From contig PLNW01000048.1 of assembly GCA_003142855.1 (NCBI GenBank), forward strand, positions 1 through 48,788: a DNA stretch of 48,788 bases. Direction: 5' to 3'. The DNA comes from Myxococcales bacterium (lineage in GTDB: Bacteria; Myxococcota_A; Polyangia; Fen-1088). Of this stretch, positions 43,480 to 48,788 are shown in pieces. Under the pieces are notes generated by a model. It did not search any database, was not told the origin of the DNA, and saw only the letters and a list, made by a program, of their open reading frames with translations. How positions within the stretch are numbered: position 1 is the stretch's first letter; each line of letters opens with the position of its first letter. A program made the position numbers and the translations under genes.

Positions 43480-43520
43480 CTGCTCTGTGACCTCTCCTCT
43501 CACCTCTGTGTTCTCAGCCG
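43480..43520. repeat. CTCTGTG-type repeat copy
   Basis: A further copy of the pyrimidine-rich repeat (CTCTGTGACCTCTCCTCTC then CCTCTGTGTTCTCAGC) follows the nested element by about 50 bp, in the orientation of the 30.0-kb copy. Confidence 0.55.
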
Positions 43521-43574
43521 CGCGCGGCTATCGAGACGAATCAGCTGACGCCGTATGGTCGCGGCCGTCGGCCG

Positions 43575-45290
43575 TCAGCGGATCGACATCGACCAGCTGG
43601 CGATGGTGCTCTTGCCCTTGTAGGCAGGAAAACCAAAGGCCTGCATCTGATTCAAGATGCACATCGGAAGCGGCCCCTTGCCCTGACCGTTGACCCGCAC
43701 CGCCTTGACCCGTCCCGTGGGCTGAACCACGAAGTCGACCTCGATGGTCGGCACGCCCCTGCCCATGATGCAGGGAACCAGTCGGCGGTAGTTGGCGTGC
43801 ATGACTCTGTCGATCGTGCCTTCGTCCAGGATGGCGTCACCGCCCCCTTGGCTCACGTCGCCGAGATCCATGTTGTTGTTGAAGTCTTCGGCACGGCCAG
43901 CCACGCCCCCGGGGCCTGCGCCGGGCCCTCCACCGTGCCTGACGCCACGCTTGTGTTCTGGGAACGAGATCTTGACGTCCTTGAGGAACGCATCCACGTC
44001 GGCTTCGCTCACGCGTGAGGCCAGCACGTCATCCTTGGCCGCCACGCGCTTGTGGATAAACCAGGCCAGGCCCCCGGCCAGCGCCAAGACCGCCGTGCCG
44101 ATAATGAGCAGAGTCCAACGGCCCTTCTTGCGCTCCACGTGTTCGTGGGCTCGCTCGGCCTGTGCCCGGCGCTGCGCTTCGAGCCGGCGCTCATTGAGTC
44201 GCGTGAATTCGACCAACTGCGGATGCTCGCGAATCTTTTGCCGGTCACCTGAATCCACATCGACGATGATGTCGTCGCCGCCAAAGATGCCCTTGTCCAT
44301 CTGGGCCATCACTTGGGCCAGAGAGAACGGGCCGAAGTCGAGCTTGTCCTTCTGGATGAGCCAGCGCTCGTACTCCTCGGTCAGGCGCACGGCATCGGCG
44401 ACACTGAAAGACTTCCCCATGGTCAGCCGGGCAGGCTTGGGAGGAGCGGCCGCGGCGGGTGAGCTTCCCGCCATGCTGGCAAGCACGGCCCCTAGCGCAT
44501 CCCAAAGTTCTCTTGGCCGGGAGAAACGCGTTTCCGGAAGGGGGGCCATGCCACGCGCAACCACCGCATCCACGGCAGGCGGAATCGCCGAGTTCACCTG
44601 ACTGGGCGGCCACAGCGGCGAGGCCGGGGGATGGCCGGTGAGCATTTCGTACAGGATCGCCGCGAGGGAATACACGTCCGCCGCAGGCGAGGGTTCTTCA
44701 CCTGCCGACATCTCGGGCGCGAGGTAGGCGCCATGCGAGTTGGAGTCAGGACCACCTCGCCGAGCCAGCGCGGGCAACGCACGCGAGAGGCCCAAGTCGG
44801 TGAGCTTGACCCGGCCGGCGCCGGTAACCCGGATGGCCGCAGGATTGACGCCTCCATGGATCAAGGCCGAATGAACCGTATCCAGGGCGTTGGCCACATG
44901 CCCCAGCAAGACATGGGCGTGATTCAGGCCGATCACATTGCCCTCGTTGCGCCGAGCATCAAAGATCTGTCGTAGACTCGCGCCGTCCACGGCCTCCGAG
45001 GCTACGTAGACGCGGTTTCCGTCGAGGCCCCACGCAACCAGCGTCGCTAGGTTTTTGTGTGGCACGCGAGCAGCCTGGGCAAGGTCAGCCTCTGCAGCGG
45101 ACAGCGTCATTCCCTTCGCAGTGAAGACACGGAGGGATACCGAGGCGCCCCCTTGAGAGTCTTGCGCTTGGTAGACGTCGCTGCCGCATTCCTCGCCCAA
45201 GAAGCGCTGGATCTGGAAGCGACCGCCGATCAGAGTGCCTGCCGCGATCTGGTCTTTCGGTTTCATGTCTGCGGAAAGCAAAGGGCTCAT
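43575..45290 (-). CDS. Pseudokinase-GYF-TM-TonB-like fusion protein
   Basis: Residues about 19-285 have a Ser/Thr-kinase fold (GGRFQIQRFLGEE, YLAPEM, ADVYSLAAILYEMLTG), but key residues are altered. The VAIK Lys position is Arg (SLRVF), HRDLKPEN is HGGVNPAAI, and only the DFG Asp remains (DLG). It is therefore probably catalytically dead. A GYF_2-like domain follows (WLIQKDKLDFGPFSLAQVMAQM), then a charged coil, one transmembrane helix (WTLLIIGTAVLALAGGLAWFI) and a C-terminal TonB/AgmX-like domain (VPTIEVDFVVQPTGRVKAVRV). Similar C-terminal domains occur in myxobacterial gliding and envelope proteins. ATG 45290 is used; 45266 and 45368 are alternatives. Function is unknown; a scaffold across the inner membrane is likely. 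Confidence 0.78.
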   Translation of the reverse strand: MSPLLSADMKPKDQIAAGTLIGGRFQIQRFLGEECGSDVYQAQDSQGGASVSLRVFTAKGMTLSAAEADLAQAARVPHKNLATLVAWGLDGNRVYVASEAVDGASLRQIFDARRNEGNVIGLNHAHVLLGHVANALDTVHSALIHGGVNPAAIRVTGAGRVKLTDLGLSRALPALARRGGPDSNSHGAYLAPEMSAGEEPSPAADVYSLAAILYEMLTGHPPASPLWPPSQVNSAIPPAVDAVVARGMAPLPETRFSRPRELWDALGAVLASMAGSSPAAAAPPKPARLTMGKSFSVADAVRLTEEYERWLIQKDKLDFGPFSLAQVMAQMDKGIFGGDDIIVDVDSGDRQKIREHPQLVEFTRLNERRLEAQRRAQAERAHEHVERKKGRWTLLIIGTAVLALAGGLAWFIHKRVAAKDDVLASRVSEADVDAFLKDVKISFPEHKRGVRHGGGPGAGPGGVAGRAEDFNNNMDLGDVSQGGGDAILDEGTIDRVMHANYRRLVPCIMGRGVPTIEVDFVVQPTGRVKAVRVNGQGKGPLPMCILNQMQAFGFPAYKGKSTIASWSMSIR

Positions 45291-45452
45291 GGGCGGAGTG
45301 ATATTACAGGCTCTTTCCCTATCGACGCTAACAGGAATTTCCGTTAGCCGAGGCGCAGAGTCAACCAAGCGACATGTCCGAATATGAATGACGTCTTGCT
45401 GTACAAGGCCAAGGCGGAGGGGGCGAAGTCCTCGCTGCCCGTCGGTGGGGCG

Positions 45453-46073
45453 CTAAGAACTCCTGAATCGCCGCACCAGCTCGCGCAAGCGGCGCGAACC
45501 GCCACCTTCGCGAAACACGAATCGGATGCCGCTCTGCCCCGGACCAGCGTGATAGATGACACGCCCGGCGATGGCCATGGGCGCCACACCGCCAGGCGGC
45601 ACCAGGTCCAGCACGACCTCGGTACCGAGAGGTGGGGTCACCTTCGCGCAAACCAGCGCGCCGTTAACACTGATTTCTCGTAGGTCGCCGTCTAGTGGCT
45701 CGGGAGCGCTGGCCAAGCGGAGTTTGACTGGCAAGCCGATGGGGATTCGTGTGTGCCGTCGGCGTGGCGTGGGTTTGCGTTGCCCACCGAGCGTCTCCAG
45801 CACGAAATCACGCTTGGCCCCTTCTTCCGTCGCGAACTTGACCATGGCGCCAGCTCGCACGCGCAACCGGGGCAAGGCCGGCCGCCACGACGTGACCGTA
45901 CCGCGAACAAAAACCCGGTTGGGCAGGGCCTTGCAGACGATCTCTACGACGACTTCGTCGTCTGGTGCGAGCTGTTTGGTGGTCGGACAGAAGATCCCGC
46001 CCTCGGGATGATCAGTATTGTAGAAACCGCGGAACTCCTCAGCACTCCTGCAACGGACACGCAGAATGTTCAA
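45453..46073 (-). CDS. PilZ-domain protein (probable c-di-GMP receptor)
   Basis: The C-terminal half (about 105-200) is a PilZ domain with RRRHTRIP (RxxxR) and EISVNGALV (D/NxSxxG position), the c-di-GMP-binding residues. The N-terminal half (about 1-95) has a similar beta-barrel-like pattern (VVEIVCKALPNRVFVRGTV) but lacks the binding residues and may be a degenerate PilZ or YcgR-N-like domain. At 206 residues it fits two tandem domains. It probably reads c-di-GMP to influence motility or surface assembly. It is encoded just upstream of the pseudokinase gene on the same strand, about 160 bp away. Confidence 0.8.
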   Translation of the reverse strand: MNILRVRCRSAEEFRGFYNTDHPEGGIFCPTTKQLAPDDEVVVEIVCKALPNRVFVRGTVTSWRPALPRLRVRAGAMVKFATEEGAKRDFVLETLGGQRKPTPRRRHTRIPIGLPVKLRLASAPEPLDGDLREISVNGALVCAKVTPPLGTEVVLDLVPPGGVAPMAIAGRVIYHAGPGQSGIRFVFREGGGSRRLRELVRRFRSS

Positions 46074-46151
46074 TGCGTACCCCCTCCCAAAGGGGCCTGA
46101 TACTGATGGTGGCCTGCCTAGCCTGATTGTACTAGCTTTCGCACTTCTTTG

Positions 46152-47021
46152 ATGTCAATCCGTATTCACATCGGCGGCCGGCCTTGTTTGTCCCAAGAAG
46201 CCGCCGTGCCGGTCTTCGACAGAGGCTTCCTTTTTGGCGACAGCGTGTACGAGACAGTGGGCACGAATCGCGGGCGGCTGGTCTTTCTCGACGACCACTT
46301 GGATCGTTTGGCCCGGTCCGCGGAGCGGATCTACCTGCGGCTTCCCCCGCGTGATGAGATCGTGCGAGCGGTGCGCGACACGCTGGCAGCAGCGGAGAAC
46401 CCCGAGTCCCGCGTGAGGATTATTGTGACGCGCGGAGATGGAACCGTAGATCTCGATCCCGCCGCCGCCGGCCAGCCGCGCCTCGTGGTCATCGTCCAGC
46501 CGCTGGGCGGACCGTCGCCTGAGGTGTATGAGAAGGGCGCCGAGGCCGAGATCGTGTCGGTGACCAGAAACTCGCCGCGAGCCATCGATCCCGCGGTCAA
46601 GTCCGGCAACTACCTCAACAATGTGCTGGCCATGGGTGAGGCCCGGCGGCGGCGTCCCTCAGCCCATGAGGCCATTCTGTGTGCGGCCAACGGCAGTGTG
46701 GCTGAAGGAGCGACCAGCAACGTGTTCGCAGTGGTCGACGGCCAGATTCGCACGCCAGCGCTGGAGGTGGGGATCCTGGATGGCGTGACTCGTGGGAAGG
46801 TTCTGGAGTTGGCGCGCACAAACAGCATCATGTGTCATGAGGTTTCATTCATGAGCCCTGACGAGCTCCGGGAGTCAGACGAGGTCTTCTTGACCAGCTC
46901 GGTGCGCAGCGTGCTGCCCGTGACTCGGGTCGACGGGCAGGTGTTGGGTGATGGCAAGCCTGGCGTCGTATCCCGGCGGCTGATGGTTCTCTATCGCCAG
47001 CTGGTCGAGGCGCAAACATGA
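46152..47021 (+). CDS. Class IV PLP-dependent aminotransferase (IlvE/Dat/PabC superfamily)
   Basis: The fold-type IV pattern is clear: VPVFDRGFLFGDSVYETV, RLRVFLDDHLDRL-like FLDDHLDRLARSAERI, the PLP Lys in AVKSGNYLNNVLA (about residue 150) and NGSVAEGATSNVFAVV. This superfamily includes branched-chain aminotransferase, D-amino-acid transaminase and aminodeoxychorismate lyase, and the sequence as read does not decide among them. ATG 46152 is preferred over TTG 46149. The 290-residue length is typical. It overlaps the next small gene by 4 bp. Confidence 0.85.
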   Translation: MSIRIHIGGRPCLSQEAAVPVFDRGFLFGDSVYETVGTNRGRLVFLDDHLDRLARSAERIYLRLPPRDEIVRAVRDTLAAAENPESRVRIIVTRGDGTVDLDPAAAGQPRLVVIVQPLGGPSPEVYEKGAEAEIVSVTRNSPRAIDPAVKSGNYLNNVLAMGEARRRRPSAHEAILCAANGSVAEGATSNVFAVVDGQIRTPALEVGILDGVTRGKVLELARTNSIMCHEVSFMSPDELRESDEVFLTSSVRSVLPVTRVDGQVLGDGKPGVVSRRLMVLYRQLVEAQT

Positions 47022-47230
47022 ACCCGGCGCAGGCTGGACTGAAATTCTTCGTGTTGAGCGGCGCCATTCTGATCCTAGCCGGGGTAGCCCAGGCGCTCGC
47101 CCGGCCGCCCAAGGCGCGCGAACGCGGGTTGCAGCGCTACTTCAACGGGGCCACTGTCCGGGCCGTGGTGTTCGTGACTGTGGGGGTGCTGGCCATCATG
47201 GTGGGGCTCGGCGTGATTCGAATCGGGTGA
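47018..47230 (+). CDS. Small inner-membrane protein, 70 aa
   Basis: Two hydrophobic helices (FFVLSGAILILAGVAQAL and AVVFVTVGVLAIMVGLGVI) flank a basic loop (RPPKARERGLQRYF). The start overlaps the aminotransferase stop (ATGA), so translation is coupled. The positive loop would face the cytoplasm. No family is recognised. Confidence 0.6.
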   Translation: MNPAQAGLKFFVLSGAILILAGVAQALARPPKARERGLQRYFNGATVRAVVFVTVGVLAIMVGLGVIRIG

Positions 47231-47287
47231 GTTCGCCAAGGCAAGTTCCTTGAGCCGGGAAACCAACCCCGCGGAACATGATCCTGC

Positions 47288-48769
47288 ATGAACGCTTCCC
47301 TGACGAATCGGTATCCCGAACGCAGTCCACGCTCGGCGATGGCAGGATGGCCCGCGCTCGTCGCGGTCTTGGCGAGCGCTACGATGGTCTGCGGTTGCTC
47401 GTCGAGCACGACGAGTGGGGCGTCGACCGGAGGCAATCCCTCCCAGGCTGGCGCAGTCAGTTCGGCGGGTGGTGTCGCGACTGGCGGCAGTCTCGCCACG
47501 GCTGGAGCGTTGGCCTCTGGCGGGACATCGGCCGTCGGTGGAACCGCCTCGACGGGCGGATTGACTGCGACCGGTGGCGTTCCTCCTGCCCCGGGTGGAA
47601 CCACTTCTCTTGCAGGGAGCACCAGCTCGGGCGGAGCGACTGCCTTGGAAGGAAGCACGGCACTTGCAGGGAGCACCAGTTCGGGCGGGGCGACTGCCTT
47701 GGGAGGAAGCACGGCACTTGGCGGGAGCGCCAGCTCGGGCGGGGCGACTAGCTCGGGCGGGGCGACTGCCTTGGGCGGGGCGACGAGCTCGGGCGGGGCG
47801 ACCGGCTCGGGCGGGGCGACCAGCTCGGGCGGCGCAAGCCAATCCGGCGGTTCCACAAGCTCCGCGGGCGTCGCAGGTCAGTCGGGGACAGGCGGAGCGT
47901 CGGGCGGCAAGGGCGGAACAAGTTCTGGAGGGAAGTCCGGCTCGGGCGGAGCGTCGGGCGGAACACCCGGCGGAACCGGCGGCGGTTCCAGCACCGGACC
48001 GAGCTATCCCTACATCTTCTCGTGCTTCAACGACTCAGCGCCGAGTTCTGACCTGATCATCTATACGTCCAACGATGCGCTGAATTTCACCTTGCTGTAC
48101 GATACCGGGTACGTCGGGCCAAGCGGATTCCTCCGCGATCCCAGCATCATGAAGCACACCGACGGTAAGTTCTACGTGGCCTTCACCACGCCGCCGACCA
48201 TGAGCTGCTGCGGTTCCCAGACCAGTTTCGCCATTGCCTCAAGCTCAAATCTGAAGGACTGGACCACGGTCACCCAGGTGCCCAGCGGCATCGCCGGAGT
48301 GAGCAACGTATGGGCACCTGAATGGTTCAAGGACACAGATGGGACCATTCATATCCTTGTCAGCATCAACAGCTCGACAACCTATCGCTACGAGCCGACA
48401 GACAACACCCTGACCAAGTGGGGCGCGGGGACGAAGATTGGGATGACAGGGGTCATCGACACCTTCATGGTCAAAGTTGGCGACACGTATCACTCGTTCT
48501 CGAAGGGATCGTACGTTCAACATGGGACGGCACCCAGCCTGGATGGTCCCTGGACCTACGACGGAATAAGCCACTGGCCGGGCTGCAAGGAAGCGCCGGC
48601 CGTGATCGGTCTTCCCGACGGAACCTGGCGCCTCTACTGTGACGCCGGTGGCGGCGGTCACGAGAAATCCAGCGACGGTTCGGCAGATTTCCAGACTTGG
48701 ACGACGCCGACGACGCTGCCCAATGTCGGCAACAACATCAGCCACGGCACCGTCATCAAGGGGAACTAG
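47288..48769 (+). CDS. GH43-like glycoside hydrolase lipoprotein with repetitive tether
   Basis: A signal peptide ends near SATMVCGCSS, followed by about 190 residues of Gly/Ser/Thr/Ala-rich tether. The C-terminal domain (from about residue 238) reads as a five-bladed propeller hydrolase: FLRDPSIMKHTDGKFYVAFTT (base Asp), VWAPEWFKDTDGTIHILVS and GCKEAPAVIGLPDGTWRLY (candidate acid Glu). This pattern fits GH43-type arabinosidases/xylosidases or related glycosidases. The tether contains 54-bp nucleotide repeats from 47609. It should act on hemicellulose-type substrates at the cell surface, but the exact specificity is inferred. The gene is complete, ending 19 bp before the window edge. Confidence 0.8.
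   Translation: MNASLTNRYPERSPRSAMAGWPALVAVLASATMVCGCSSSTTSGASTGGNPSQAGAVSSAGGVATGGSLATAGALASGGTSAVGGTASTGGLTATGGVPPAPGGTTSLAGSTSSGGATALEGSTALAGSTSSGGATALGGSTALGGSASSGGATSSGGATALGGATSSGGATGSGGATSSGGASQSGGSTSSAGVAGQSGTGGASGGKGGTSSGGKSGSGGASGGTPGGTGGGSSTGPSYPYIFSCFNDSAPSSDLIIYTSNDALNFTLLYDTGYVGPSGFLRDPSIMKHTDGKFYVAFTTPPTMSCCGSQTSFAIASSSNLKDWTTVTQVPSGIAGVSNVWAPEWFKDTDGTIHILVSINSSTTYRYEPTDNTLTKWGAGTKIGMTGVIDTFMVKVGDTYHSFSKGSYVQHGTAPSLDGPWTYDGISHWPGCKEAPAVIGLPDGTWRLYCDAGGGGHEKSSDGSADFQTWTTPTTLPNVGNNISHGTVIKGN
47609..47716. repeat. two 54-bp direct repeats in the GH43 tether
   Basis: The units 47609-47662 and 47663-47716 differ at only a few positions. A partial third unit and several copies of AGCTCGGGCGGGGCGAC follow to about 47840. 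They encode STSSGGATALGG-type peptides and suggest slippage-driven length change. Confidence 0.8.
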
Positions 48770-48788
48770 AGCACTGAACGGTTTGAAA

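Overview
The window looks like a chromosomal segment of a high-GC, Gram-negative, myxobacterium-like bacterium (Myxococcota, probably Polyangia-like). This is inferred from several traits. Surface lipoproteins carry long Gly/Ser/Thr/Ala-rich tethers. There are RCC1, kelch and Asp-box propeller proteins, a kinase-like/GYF/TonB-like fusion, a PilZ protein, a partner-switching regulator and toxin-antitoxin pairs. Housekeeping genes (dut, argC-argB, tilS, ftsH, folP, glmM, pdxJ, nnr) are interspersed. No rRNA, tRNA or CRISPR array was recognised.

Layout. 1-3.8 kb: a truncated Asp-box repeat protein, a seven-kelch lipoprotein, a DUF559 endonuclease-like gene framed by two inverted copies of a 39-bp palindromic repeat, a broken IS5-type transposase, and cutA. 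3.9-9.5 kb: a complete NAD-linked [NiFe] hydrogenase operon (hoxF-U-Y-H plus maturation protease) ending in a single-domain response regulator. 9.5-12.6 kb: a 14-repeat RCC1 lipoprotein, a short ORF of possible mobile origin, and a VapBC-like pair with a frameshifted toxin. 12.7-16.3 kb: a reverse-strand operon of histidine kinase, polyprenyl-phosphate-type glycosyltransferase, DUF2304 membrane protein and second glycosyltransferase. 16.3-21.1 kb: a gene remnant, dut, argC-argB, and a STAS/phosphatase partner-switching pair. 21.5-23.9 kb: a GH5 lipoprotein and a DUF4143 ATPase fragment. 23.9-30.0 kb: a three-gene exporter (HlyD-like adaptor plus two ABC proteins, the first with an intact C39 peptidase). 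30-33.2 kb: eda-kdgK, a Cys-rich lipoprotein and a Phd/ParE pair. 33.3-43.1 kb: a methyltransferase, tilS, ftsH, folP (with an in-frame repeat insertion), glmM, pdxJ, nnr and a small conserved-looking ORF. 43.1-48.8 kb: nested repeats, the pseudokinase fusion, a PilZ protein, a class IV aminotransferase, a small membrane protein and a GH43-like lipoprotein.

How it fits together. The hox operon should exchange electrons between H2 and NAD(H). The GH5 and GH43-like lipoproteins with eda/kdgK suggest plant-polysaccharide and sugar-acid use. The propeller lipoproteins and the C39 exporter point to a rich surface and secretion biology. The most unusual material is repeat-based: the DUF559 unit, the palindromic insert inside folP, and a dispersed CTCTGTG-type hairpin family with a nested inverted-repeat element near 43.2-43.4 kb. 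All assignments rest on reading the sequence and recalled family motifs; no database search was run.
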